Below are positions 25,865-36,005 of a stretch of DNA of 64,000 bases, one piece after another. A program made the position numbers and the translations under genes. Every line of letters begins with the position of its first letter. Position 1 is the first letter of the stretch. Source of the DNA: Nymphaea colorata (taxonomy: Eukaryota > Streptophyta > Magnoliopsida > Nymphaeales > Nymphaeaceae); the NCBI RefSeq assembly GCF_008831285.2, contig NC_045143.1:15649151-15713150 (forward strand). The letters are read 5' to 3'. A model generated the notes under the pieces. That model had not been told where the DNA came from. It searched no databases and saw only the letters and a list, made by a program, of their open reading frames with translations.

Positions 25865-26109
25865 TGTTACGGCGTCTATGTCTCCTCAATAGGTTTACCA
25901 CCGGATGCTCTAGGATGAGTACACGAGCGTCAAGAGGCAGGGACAGAAGAAGAAGGAGAGGCTTCAATTAGGGTGATCAACAGGTACCTAGATCAGAGAA
26001 TTGCTGGGCATATATAATGCCGCCTCATAAGTTTTCCCATAGCCTAGCAGACGGTTACGGCTATACAGTTAAGAGATAAATGGGTAGGGCTCTTAGCAAC
26101 TATCCAACA
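25865..26109 (-). repeat. Candidate 5' LTR of the non-coding element
   Basis: Direct-repeat partner of 22002-22264. On the minus strand it would run from TGTTGGATAG to ...CGTAACA, giving TG...CA ends. Confidence 0.45.
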
Positions 26110-26229
26110 GTCTCCTCCTCACAGCTTGAGTTTTGTTGCACCTCTCTTCGCTTCATCCACTCAAGTTTCACCAACACCACTTCGCCCTCACTCTTTGGCT
26201 ACCACCACCACCCACAGCCTCGCCCAACA

Positions 26230-26273
<44 letters not shown>

Positions 26274-28546
26274 GAACTCATCTACTCTCCCATCTTCATC
26301 CAATCAAATTTTCAGGTGGCAGGCCATTGATTTCGCCTGCCTAAACAACAGCACAATCTCCTTCTTCAATTAACAGCAAGCCCGAAGCCCCTGCTGCCAA
26401 ATGGGTCGAGTTAGAGGGAACACATTGAAGGTCTAGTTTTCTTGGTTCTTTTGTTGTGATTTTTTCGTCCTTTAGTGATGCTTTTGGGTATTAGCTGAAA
26501 ATTAGCCGAGATGATTAGCGCATCGACTCACTAATCCTGCTCACTGGCTGCCTGCAGAATTGTTTCATTAGAATTTTGATTTTAAAATAGGTTTAGTAAA
26601 CAGTGATATTGAAATCAATCTTAGTTATTGTTTTTATTCTATGTTAGCTAAATCAATTCCAAAGATAGGTGCCAGAGGCATCTCTCTCTCTCTCTTTTCT
26701 CTCTCTATACCTCTCGCGAGTGGTCTGTTTGTGTTTAGGAGCTTTTTTTATTATTATTATTTTGAGTCTTGACTTGTGTATATTCATTTTCAAGTTTCAA
26801 CGCACATCAATATTAATGTATTGTTGAGGGGAAGTAGTGGTTGTACCTTTGCACTTTGTTTCTTCTCCTATTCCTTTTGCTTTATGGGGTTCAACATAGT
26901 AAAAGGAAAGTTTCTTAGAGGTTGGAAAAGGCCAAGATGCCAAAGCTTAGAAACTGGCATTCCAGCATTGGATTGAGTCTGCTGGGCATTCCAGCATTGG
27001 ATTGAGTCTGCTGTTGTTCTGTAAGACTTTTACTACTTTCTTTTCTACCATTACTATAAGTAGTTTATTGTTCATTACACGAGAAATATATAGAAATGGC
27101 ATGGTTCATGTTATTTATGCAAAATTGCAAACATGTTAAATTTGATATTAGTGTTTGCTTCTGATCCTTCCCCTGCCTTTTTGTTCTAGAAAAAGGTTCG
27201 TCATTTCTCTGGCCTTGGGTTATCACTAGATTGTCTTTATCATGCTTTGTGTTATCTTGGTTTACAAATTCATCAACATTTTGGCATAATAAGGGCAGGT
27301 GATTTCTTGATTGTCCAAGGGACATTATTTAACGTACAAAATTAGTGTACGTTAAAATTATGTTTCAAACTTGTAAAATTGAACGTCTTAAAGAAACTCT
27401 TTAGTGTGCTGCTCTATGAAATTTCGTATACTATTTTCTAGTTGCTTTATTAATTAATTAGTTGTGCATTGTATCTTTAATTATAAAGTTTGTCTTGAAT
27501 GGCAAAGATTTTGTTCATAATAGAAATCAGAGCTAGTGATTGTGTGCTGAAAGAACTACTAATTTGTCTTGAATGGCAAATTGTTTCATGATGTTGCTAA
27601 TTTTGTTACCGACTTGATGTTTGAACTACATTTTAAACAATTTGGCATATTTGGTGTATTGACACATGAAGTTTAATGGGGAATGAAGTTTGGCACATCT
27701 TCATGCACTTTTTTTAGTATTTAGAAATGTTCTATACGATTTGCTTATTATTGCAGGTTACTTGAAATGATGAGATTGGGAAAAGTCGAGGATCTTGTTA
27801 TGTTACAATGGGTTCAAGGGGTAAAGCTACACTGTCCGCATTGAATAGAACTGAGTCACGTAATTGTAACCTTGAGATGAATTTTAGGTGTATTTTCTAG
27901 TTATTGACACAAAATGTAATTCACAATGTTTGTGGGATTTTGTTTGCTTTTATTTGTTTCATGTGTACGGTAATGTAGTATAAAAATAAAAGATGTTTCT
28001 TTTGATCTAGATCGCTACTTAAATGAAGTTGAATATTGGACATGAGTTGGACACGAGTTTGTTTGCTGGATTGTTAAGAAATGAGACATTGTGCTTCTTA
28101 TACAAGAAGAAAACTAAATGTTTTGTCTATTTGGATTTTCGCACTTCTCTTCTCTTTTTCCCAAGTTAATTTCAATTACCTCAATACTTTAATGTATTAT
28201 GAATAATTGGTATTGATATTAGGGTTATTTTTTTTAGCAATACATTTTGTGACGCGTGAGCGCGTTACTAGAGATCATGTTGCGTCCTCCCCACCTGGGC
28301 TTCTGTAAAGTGGATTCATGTAAACGTTAGATTGCATGTTACGAAATGTATCATCAGTAAAGGTACTAGTTTTCATTAGTAAATGAATCAACCTGCAATG
28401 TTCGGTAACGCCACGTCGGTAACGTTGATGCCACGTTACAGAATATGTTCAAATGTGTTTTTTAACGTTGCTAAATGTGAAATTTCTTGTAGTCAGGACA
28501 AGGTCATATGCTTACCAGCGTTTTAATGACCACACACATTGTCCTT
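26110..28546. other. Intergenic, tandem duplication and CT tract
   Basis: Holds a (CT)n tract at about 26231-26268, a second CT tract near 26680-26710 and a perfect 29-bp tandem duplication (ggcattccagcattggattg plus 9 bases) at about 26957-27014. No gene is supported. A short frame near 26401 (MGRVRGNTLK before a GT) is discussed under rejected items. Confidence 0.5.
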
Positions 28547-28629
28547 GAGTAAATAAGATGACCGAACAATGGTAGTTGTAGCATAAAAAAAAAATTGCAC
28601 AAACTGATGGAGAAGAACCCAAATGAAAA

Positions 28630-28980
28630 GATTAATAAAATCTAATCAACCGTAAAAGGGGGAAACTACCAAATTCTTCATGCAAAAAAAAAGAAAAACA
28701 CTTGTTGTCGGCACTCCAGTAGAGGGAGAAAGAGAAGGGAAAAATGCTTATCGAGCGTCTGAAATGCTTCAACAAGATCAAAGGTTGATTGCCGATCTTT
28801 ACAGATTCTCGCGAGGAGTTCCATGCCAACGAAATAGGCCACCAATTGTCAATATTATTCACAAACGAAAATCCAGCAACCCGTTCATCTACCACATATA
28901 ACCGCACAAAATTTTTGGCATATATGGCACTGCACGGGCCGTATTTGTTGCCAATAAAATCTCGAGACTGAAGATTTGAT
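28630..28980 (-). other. Open stretch downstream of BAHD copy A, unknown
   Basis: A minus-strand frame reads NFVRLYVVDERVAGFSFVNN and continues with WWPISLAWNSS. The same frame is open and similar in copy B (48200-48535: NFVWLYVEDEWLSRFLFVNN). Its preservation could be coding history or simply recent duplication. I do not recognise the protein, and there is no convincing start or splice site. It may be a gene fragment. Confidence 0.3.
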
Positions 28981-29303
28981 CAAGGCAACTTACCTTTTGC
29001 TTCCAACGGCTTTGCTTAAAGAAGCAAACCGCTCAGCCCTCTGCCCACTGGCGATACACCAAAAGTGGCGTAGTGGAGCGAGGTAGGGCGATACAGGCTA
29101 TGGCATACAATAACCTTGTTGACGTAGATTATGGTAAAGTATATCTAGATGTCAAATTTAAATATTTATGACGTTTTGGGAGGAGAAAAAAAGTTCAAAG
29201 AGAAATTCTCTCTGGCTCAGATATCAAAGTCCGCATGTATATGTAATAATATAATGCCAACCCGAATCCCGCAGGTGGACAGGAAATCCAAACCAGCCGG
29301 TTT

Positions 29304-30170
29304 TCAGTAAGAAGGAAGGAGCACATCCAATAATTCTTCATCCAACTCCAGGGCAGCCATAACATGAGGGAGAAGGCAGACTTCCAGATCGATGCTCCCA
29401 CCCTCAACTTTTCCAGGGAAGACCGAAATTTTGCCATCAAACTTGTTGGCACTCCCACTGAGCACCGCCAACCCTTTCCCCCACCCGAAGTCGCTTGCAT
29501 ACATCTGGAACCATGGGGAGCAGGCCACCCGAACATTGCTCGACTCAAACGCATTCGCATCATACAATTGTATGTTCTTGAGCCGCTGCCGACCCATGTT
29601 GGCTGTTTCTCGCAACACAGTCTCGTGCAGCGCCCGGGCAGCCCAATTCAGGTCCTGCCCGAGCAGCTCACCCACCTTGGCCTCCGTCATGAAGAATAGC
29701 ATGCAACTGCCGAAGTACTCCCGGGGCAAAGGTGGGTCCAGCCTCTTTCGAAGCCCGGCTGCCAACTTGCAGGCAGTGGTCTGGTCAGCCTGGATCTTTC
29801 GGGCTCGCGTTATGGTCCGCCACATGAGCCCAACAAGTGCCTGCAACGATGAGATCTCACCCCTCTGCAGCTTCAAGCGCTCATTGGCCTTGGCCTTGAT
29901 CCGGGCTATGGCTTGGGCACTGAAGCAGAAGATTCTTTCTCGGACTGCCGGCAGTTTGAACCGCTCGATGCAGTGTTCAGACAGTGGGAAACGGACTTGG
30001 CCCAGCTCCTTGTAGATCTGGTCTCGCTCCATCAATGGCGGTCGCGATATGGTTTCACGGCCGGCATTGAGCTCGGACCAGGAGTTGAAGAAGTGCCAGA
30101 AGGACTCGCCGTCGGCTGTGGCATGGTTGAGGGAGCAGCCTATGAAGACACCGTCCTCCAACTCCGTTAC
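29304..30170 (-). CDS. BAHD acyltransferase copy A, exon 2 (residues 142-429)
   Basis: Second exon of an intact two-exon gene. It opens after a tgcatttcag acceptor at phase 0 with [11 protein letters not shown] and runs 288 codons to a stop at 29304. It carries both BAHD hallmarks: the catalytic HATAD (H157-D161, HXXXD) followed by [13 protein letters not shown], and DFGWG (368-372) near the C-terminus. BAHD enzymes are soluble cytosolic acyl-CoA-dependent transferases; the histidine is the general base and DFGWG is structural. The ISRPP, SSLQA, RLDPPLP-YFG and GSIDLEVCL blocks match the uncharacterised acetyltransferase At3g50280/EPS1-like clade. The acceptor substrate cannot be told from sequence. 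The full protein of 429 residues is normal or slightly short for the family. No internal stop or frameshift is seen. Confidence 0.93.
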   Translation of the reverse strand, partial: VTELEDGVFIGCSLNHATADGESFWHFFNSWSELNAGRETISRPPLMERDQIYKELGQVRFPLSEHCIERFKLPAVRERIFCFSAQAIARIKAKANERLKLQRGEISSLQALVGLMWRTITRARKIQADQTTACKLAAGLRKRLDPPLPREYFGSCMLFFMTEAKVGELLGQDLNWAARALHETVLRETANMGRQRLKNIQLYDANAFESSNVRVACSPWFQMYASDFGWGKGLAVLSGSANKFDGKISVFPGKVEGGSIDLEVCLLPHVMAALELDEELLDVLLPSY

Positions 30171-31069
30171 CTGAAATGAATGCATTTCATTAGATGCATG
30201 GAACTCAAAATTCCGTTTCATTCTTAAAATTCCTCTCCCAGTAAAACTCATTTTTGTATGCCCAAATCCACACCTTCAACATCTCTTTCCCAACTGAAAG
30301 CCAATCTAGAACCTCAATCTACTTGCTTTATGCAACTCATGTTGTATTCCATCCTGTTCAACCCTTATGAACCCACTCAATTAAGCTACAAGACCTTGAT
30401 TTTAGCTTCGCTGTTTTCTTGTAGGCTGCTCTGATCGGCCCAATTACGGTTAAGCTTGACCTGAATTATTAGGGATTGCTTTCATACGGTTAATTTCAAA
30501 AAATCAAATCATGTCGACTGCAGGAACCATATTATTTCCATTTCAGCTCCACGTAGAAATATCAAAAATTATTCTGACAAGTCACAGCCTATGCAATCTT
30601 GTTTGAAGGACAGTATATGTACCCAGAATGCAAGGCAATGCTATAGCTATCTTTTAACAGTCCATTTGAACAAAACCAGTGCTCGTGGAGTAAGCATACA
30701 CGCAGTTAGCACGAACCTGAAAAAATATGAAAATGAGCATTTCAAGTGGCACAACTTTTACATCAGTTCCGGTGACAGCGCAATAGGCTCCTCAGTGAGA
30801 GTTCTTCCAAAAGGATCCTCCCCTCTCTGAAAAAGCAGAGCGCTTCATATCTAAGCGCGGACTTGGGCTTTTAATTTTCTAATTTTCTTTACTTAGATAA
30901 ATTTAAGATAGTTAAAAGTTTTTTTTTAATTGAAAATTTAAAAAAACAGTACAGGGCCATACGGAAGGAAACGTATCAGCCGGGACGCTGCATCGGTATT
31001 TTTATTCATCAACAAACCGATGTTTATGATATTGATTTGTTTTTGGGGTGAGAGAGGGAGATGAACATC
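30171..31069 (-). other. 3' part of BAHD copy A intron
   Basis: Intron sequence between exon 2 and the copia insertion. It aligns with 49692-50530 of copy B with small indels. It ends on the left in the acceptor tttcag read on the minus strand. The right edge is the target-site duplication acatc at 31065-31069. Confidence 0.85.
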
Positions 31070-31394
31070 TAATAAATTGAGCCAAAGAGAAAAAAGATCA
31101 CAACAGAATTTACGTGGTTCGGCTTAGATGCCTACATCCACAGTAGAAGAAGGAGGAGCTCTGTTTTTCATTATTCGTTTTTGTTCAAGGTACACTTGCT
31201 CTTTATATGAGATTACAATATAATAGGAAGCATTCCATAGTCACTCGTTGAGGCAACGGTACAAAGAAGAATATAATAGGAAGCATTCCATAGTCACTCG
31301 TTGAGGCAACGGTACAAAGAAGAGGAAGGCAGATTTGGGTCTTTCTTAAAATATTATTTCCTTATATAATTCCAACGTTCTCCTCAATTCCAAC
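31070..31394 (-). repeat. 3' LTR of intronic copia (325 bp)
   Basis: Matches the 5' LTR apart from two substitutions and a perfect 53-bp internal tandem duplication (31217-31269 and 31270-31322). The duplication explains the entire length difference from the 272-bp partner. Confidence 0.95.
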
Positions 31395-31440
31395 GTTCTC
31401 CTCAACGGTTCTTGATCTCCTCCCTTGATCTCCTCCAATT
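31395..31440 (-). other. Polypurine tract region of intronic copia
   Basis: Read on the minus strand this is purine-rich (ggaggagatcaagggaggag, then gaggagaac) and abuts the 3' LTR start gttggaattg. That is the expected place for plus-strand priming. Confidence 0.7.
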
Positions 31441-31458
31441 TGCGTGACAGTCTCCCCC

Positions 31459-32940
31459 TCAAGTTGGTGCACATATATCAATATGTCCCAACTTGTTTGC
31501 AATAGTGTGATGTCTTTCTTTGCTGAGAGCTTTTGTGAAAATATCGGCCAACTGATGTTCGCTTCTGACATGAGGTGTTTCAATAATTCCACTTTGGATT
31601 TTTTCTCTAACAAAGTGACAATCCACTTCTATGTGTTTTGTCCTTTCATGAAAGACGGGATTGGCACTTATATGAATTGCCGCCATATTGTCACACATTA
31701 ATTTCATCGGTTCTTTATGTTCAATGTTCATGTCTTTTAGTAAGGCTCTAGTCCATATCAACTCGCATGTGCAGGTAGCCATGGCTCTATATTCTGCTTC
31801 TGCACTTGATCGAGCTACTACAGATTGTTTTTTGCTTTTCCATGATACTAGATTTCCACCCACAAAAGTACAATATCCTGAAGTTGATCTTCTATCGTTT
31901 GGATTTCCTGCCCAATCAACATCTGTATATCCAATGACATTGAGACAATCGTTTCTTCTCATTAAGATTCCTCTCCCCGGAGTCCCCTTCAGATATTTTA
32001 GAATTCGATGTGCAGCTTCTACATGAGTTGACATAGGCTTATGCATGAACTGACTCACAAGGTTGACTGCGTATGTGATGTCTGGTCTAGTCACAGTAAG
32101 ATAGATAAGCTTTCCAATAAGTCTCTGAAAACTTTGGACATTTTCAACTGGTTCCCCTTCTTCATTTCTTAGCTTGCAATTGATTTCCATGGGAGTATCA
32201 GCACACTTAGTCCCCAAGTAACCAGTTTCCTTGAGGAGATCTAGAGTGTATTTTCTTTGACAAATAAACACTCCTTTATCCGATTGTGCCACTTCAATGC
32301 CAAGAAAGTATCTCAATCTTCTTAGGTATTTTATCTCAAATTCTTTATTGAGATACTCTTTTACTCGTGTCATGTTTTGAATGTCGTCTCCTGTTATTAT
32401 AATATCATCTACATAAACCAGCAATATGGTGACCTTAGAAGCACGATTGTAGATAAACATGGTATAGTCAGACGTGCTTTTGGAAAAACCAATTTTCACA
32501 AGAGCCTCACTGAGTCGAGAGAACCATGCCCGGGGAGATTGTTTTAAACCATATAGGGCCTTCTTGAGTTTACACACATATCCCTTTTCACTTTTGATGC
32601 CTTCTGGAGTTTCCATGAAGACTTCTTCATTTAAGTCACCATGCAAGAATGCATTTTTTACATCCAACTGCATAAGTTTCCACCTTTTGTTTGAAGCTAC
32701 TGATAGTAGTATTCTGAGAGAGCTCATTTTTGCAACTGGAACAAATGTTTCATTACAATCGATCCCTTCGGTTTGAGTATATCCTTTTGCAACCAACCTT
32801 GCCTTGAACCTCTCGACAGATCCATCACTCCTATATTTTATTTTGTACACCCACTTGCACCCAACAACCTTTTTTCCTTCTGGTAGAGGCACCATTTCCC
32901 AAGTGTGGTTTCTTTGTAGTGCTTTTAGTTCTTCTTTCAT
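31459..32940 (-). CDS. Intronic copia RT and RNase H
   Basis: A 493-residue open frame encodes the RNA-dependent DNA polymerase and RNase H of a Ty1/copia element. It has the RT start KALQRNHTWEMVPLPEGKK, the block LDVKNAFLHGDLNEEVFMETPEG, the active site YVDDIIITG, and the RNase H blocks VDWAGNPNDRRSTSGYC, ARSSAEAEYRAMA and CDNMAAIHISANPVFHERTK. It ends with a normal copia C-terminus. It is in frame with the upstream integrase ORF but separated from it by a TAG at about 32971-32973 (NFL-stop-ANKDPRWRDAM). The usual Ala in the DADWAG block is Val here. RT and RNase H active residues are present. Confidence 0.95.
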   Translation of the reverse strand: MKEELKALQRNHTWEMVPLPEGKKVVGCKWVYKIKYRSDGSVERFKARLVAKGYTQTEGIDCNETFVPVAKMSSLRILLSVASNKRWKLMQLDVKNAFLHGDLNEEVFMETPEGIKSEKGYVCKLKKALYGLKQSPRAWFSRLSEALVKIGFSKSTSDYTMFIYNRASKVTILLVYVDDIIITGDDIQNMTRVKEYLNKEFEIKYLRRLRYFLGIEVAQSDKGVFICQRKYTLDLLKETGYLGTKCADTPMEINCKLRNEEGEPVENVQSFQRLIGKLIYLTVTRPDITYAVNLVSQFMHKPMSTHVEAAHRILKYLKGTPGRGILMRRNDCLNVIGYTDVDWAGNPNDRRSTSGYCTFVGGNLVSWKSKKQSVVARSSAEAEYRAMATCTCELIWTRALLKDMNIEHKEPMKLMCDNMAAIHISANPVFHERTKHIEVDCHFVREKIQSGIIETPHVRSEHQLADIFTKALSKERHHTIANKLGHIDICAPT

Positions 32941-32970
32941 GGCATCTCTCCATCTTGGGTCCTTGTTTGC

Positions 32971-35140
32971 CTACAAGAAATTCTTAGGCTCTTCATGGTG
33001 GTAAGTATTCAATACGTAATCTCGATATGATTTTGATAAATTTTCAAAAGTCAGATAATCATCAATGGAATGAATTTTGTCAAAAGATAAGTATGTATAG
33101 AAATCACTTAGCCTGGTTGGTGGTTTGGTGGATCTAGACGATCTCCGTAATAGTTGCTCAGTCACGGCTTCTTGGGTTGGCCTTGGAGATATTTCATTGT
33201 CTTGAGAAACAATAGTACGATCAGCTTCATTAGACTGAGGATGCTGATTGTCGTCACTTTGATTTTGGTTCCCAAGAAGTTGATTTGCATTGGAATACTT
33301 ACTTACGTTTTCATGAATGCTTACCAAAGGTTGTGGGAGACTAATGTCAACAAGTTGTTTATGTTTTGTCTCCCCCTGAACGTCATTTTCATAAAATGGT
33401 TTTTGCTCAAAAAACTTTACGTCACGAGTCACAAAGAATTTTTTTAAATGAGGTTCATAACATTTGAACCCTTTCTTTTTACTTGAATATCCAAGAAAAA
33501 TGCATTTCATAGCTCTTTTTTCTAATTTATTCCTAAATTTTTCTTGAATATGAACAAAACATTTGCATCCAAAAACTTTAAAATGATTAATAGAAACTGA
33601 TTTGTTTAGAAGTAATTGAATTGGAATTTGACCGTTAATGCTCGAATTAGGTATTCTATTTGCTATATAGCAAGCAGTTCCTATTGCTTCAGACCAAAAA
33701 CGGATGGGAACATTCATGTTCATCATAAGGGACCTAGCAATACTAAGCAATTGTTGGTTCTTGTGTTCGGCAACCCCATTTTGTTGGGGAGTACCGGCAC
33801 AAGTGAGTTGGGGACATATGCCTTTCTTTTTCATGAAATCATCAAGAATTTTATTGACATATTCACCTCCATTGTCCGACCGTAATTTTTTTATTTTGGT
33901 CCCATATTGCGTGTATACAAGCTCATAATATTCCTCAAAAGTTTTAGCAACATCACTCTTATTTTTTAGAAAATAAAGCCAAGTCATGCGAGTTTTATCA
34001 TCAATAAAAGAAACATAGTATCTATATCTAGAATGAGACTCAACTGGGGCTGGGCACCAAACATCAGAATGAATTAAATCAAAGTTTTCAGCAGACCTTT
34101 TTCCAGAGTTTTGAAAAGGTAATCTAGTCGATTTTGAGAATTCACATGCATCACAAGAATGCCCATCAGGTTTGACGTTAGGAACAAGAATTTTCAGCGA
34201 CCTATCTGAAATATGACCAAGCCGAGAATGCCACAATTTGTAATCAGATATCTTTTCCGCACGAGCAAGAAGGCCAGCCTCAATGTTGTCTAAGACATAT
34301 AGACCGTTGTGCTCATACCCTCTACCAATCTCCTTCCTCGACTTCTTGTCCTGAAAAATCACATTCTTTGGAGAGAAAATAGCTAAGCAGTCATAATCTT
34401 TAGTTATCTTACTTATAGATATAAGATTGGCAGAAAGTTTAGGAATATAAAGCACACAAGAACTTTTATTTGATTTTAAGAAACAGGATTCCCCAATGCC
34501 TTCTATAGGAATGGGTGTGCCATCGGCCGTGAATACATGCCGATTTTTTTCAAGAGTTAAATTAACTATTTTAGAGGGATCACCGGTCATGTGATCGGTG
34601 GCCCCGGAATCAATGATCCATCTAAGATTTTTTGAATGAGTAATGAGGGCATGGTGCGTACCTTCAGACGAATTTCCAATAGGCTGAGTAGAAACCAGAT
34701 TTGTCTTAGAAAAATGCTGGAAAAATTTTTCTAACTCTTCGCAGGTGATGAAGTTGGCTGTGTTGGGGCTGTTGGATGAAAGTGACTTCTCCTTTGAAGA
34801 TGGCTTCCCATTTAGCTCCCAACACTTTTCTCTAGTGTGTCCAGTCTTTTTGTAGTATGAACATTTTAATCGATTTCTTCCTCTATGCATGATGGTCACA
34901 TTTCCACCGCCTTTGATATCAGATCTGAAATTGTTGGGCCGTGGTTCTGAACGAGTTTGATACGCTAGTTTTTCACTAGTATCTTCAGCAGCCTCACTTT
35001 TCTTTTCCGGATTCATAACTTTCCGGCGAGCAACCTCTCTTTGTATGCTTTGACAAACTTGATTAAAATTTGGCAATGGATTTGTCATGAGTATTTGACT
35101 TCTAACACTCTCAAACTCTATTCCAAGTCCACCAAGGAAA
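32971..35140 (-). CDS. Intronic copia gag C-terminus, protease and integrase
   Basis: A 736-codon frame whose functional part starts after a frameshift near 35143-35152. The gag zinc knuckle reads CSYYKKTGHTREKC: in the CX2CX4HX4C pattern the second cysteine has become Tyr, so metal binding should fail. The protease follows with WIIDSGATDHMTG (DSG active site), then GAG pre-integrase LWHSRLGHISDRSL and CDACEFSKSTRLPF, then an integrase core with HSDVW, SDNGGEY and GVAEHKN supplying the D-D-E residues. The consensus ERKN is EHKN here. Then come the copia FKVFGCKCFVH region and the linker to RT. A stop at 32971 ends the frame. Confidence 0.93.
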
Positions 35141-35686
35141 CGAAAAATTTTTATCTTCTTCCAAACGTTGTCTATAAACATTTGGGTCAGTTGTAGCAGG
35201 GCGATATTGCATTAGTTCCTCCCATAGACTACGGTATTGGCTGAGATAAGATTGTATCGACTTGTCTCCCATTGAGAGATGAGCAAGTTCTAATTGAATT
35301 TGATAAACTCTAGCCAAACTGTTTTGTTCCCCATATACTTCCTTTAAAGTGTCCCATATATCCTTAGCCGTTTCATGATAAACAAGCATATTTGAAACAC
35401 TAGGCTCCATGGAATTTATTAACCAAGACATGACTAAATCATTTTCAGATTGCCATTCATCAAATTTTGGATCAGAAATGTCCGGAGGGAAAATCTTACC
35501 AGTAACGTAGCCAAATTTTGATCGCCCACTAAGAAAGAGTCTTGCTGCTTTCGCCCATCCTAGATAATTTGATCCATTTAGAAGCATTGTTGTGATCTTC
35601 AAGGTGTTATTTTGATCAGCCGTAGACTTCCTTATACCATCACTTGAATTGCTGCCTTGATCCCTATTGATTTGTGATTCAGCCAT
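35111..35686 (-). CDS. Intronic copia gag (N-terminal part)
   Basis: The frame begins MAESQINRDQGSN and contains the UBN2/gag polypeptide hallmarks LNGSNYLGWAKAARLFL and WDTLKEVYGEQNSLARVYQI. These proteins form the virus-like particle that packages element RNA. Past codon ~179 (RLEEDK) the reading shifts: five A residues stand where the copia consensus would need four, so the rest of gag continues in the neighbouring frame (IFRFLGGLG). Only the last 12 residues of this frame are spurious. Confidence 0.92.
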   Translation of the reverse strand: MAESQINRDQGSNSSDGIRKSTADQNNTLKITTMLLNGSNYLGWAKAARLFLSGRSKFGYVTGKIFPPDISDPKFDEWQSENDLVMSWLINSMEPSVSNMLVYHETAKDIWDTLKEVYGEQNSLARVYQIQLELAHLSMGDKSIQSYLSQYRSLWEELMQYRPATTDPNVYRQRLEEDKNFSFPWWTWNRV

Positions 35687-35720
35687 GGTGGAGACGACTG
35701 GATGCCAAGATCACGAATAA

Positions 35721-35733
35721 TGCTCTGATACCA
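35721..35733 (-). promoter_or_regulatory. Primer-binding site, tRNA-iMet type
   Basis: On the minus strand it reads tggtatcagagca, a perfect match to the plant initiator-Met-tRNA primer site, directly next to the 5' LTR end. Confidence 0.95.
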
Positions 35734-36005
35734 TAATAAATTGAGCCAAAGAGAAAAAAGATCACAACAGAATTTACGTGGTTCGGCTTAGATGCCTACA
35801 TCCACGGTAGAAGAAGGAGGAGCTCTGTTTTTCATTATTCGTTTTTGTTCAAGGTAAACTTGCTCTTTATATGAGATTACAATATAATAGGAAGCATTCC
35901 ATAGTCACTCGTTGAGGCAACGGTACAAAGAAGAGGAAGGCAGATTTGGGTCTTTCTTAAAATATTATTTCCTTATATAATTCCAACGTTCTCCTCAATT
36001 CCAAC
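35734..36005 (-). repeat. 5' LTR of intronic copia (272 bp)
   Basis: Near-identical to the 3' LTR. On the minus strand it runs from GTTGGAATTGAGG to ...TTTATTA. It includes an AT-rich tatataagg box about 30 bases from its start, a plausible TATA element. Confidence 0.95.

Larger units (their letters stand above)
31070..36005 (-). mobile_element. Young Ty1/copia element in the BAHD copy A intron
   Basis: A 4936-bp element in the same orientation as the host gene. It has LTRs at both ends, a tRNA-iMet primer site next to the 5' LTR, gag, protease, integrase, RT and RNase H in copia order. The target duplication is acatc on the left and ccatc on the right. The empty site is preserved in copy B near 50534 (gacatcaagtag). 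Outside one 53-bp duplication the two LTRs differ at only 2 of 272 positions, so insertion was recent. The coding region carries one frameshift, one stop and a lost zinc-knuckle cysteine, so this copy is probably not autonomous. Confidence 0.97.

Noticed and set aside
26401-26436. Short frame MGRVRGNTLKV resembling the start of ribosomal protein S17
   Set aside because: Only about ten residues match loosely; no continuation is seen after the possible donor, and several residues differ. Chance is more likely.
29364-30179. Long plus-strand frames opposite the BAHD exon (up to 207 residues)
   Set aside because: They are antisense shadows of a GC-rich exon with a clear family assignment on the minus strand, and they show no domain of their own.
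35111-35181. Gag/pol overlap in the intronic copia as a programmed frameshift
   Set aside because: Plant Ty1/copia elements normally use one ORF. The overlap is explained by one extra A in an A-run, so a simple mutation is the better reading, though sister copies could decide.
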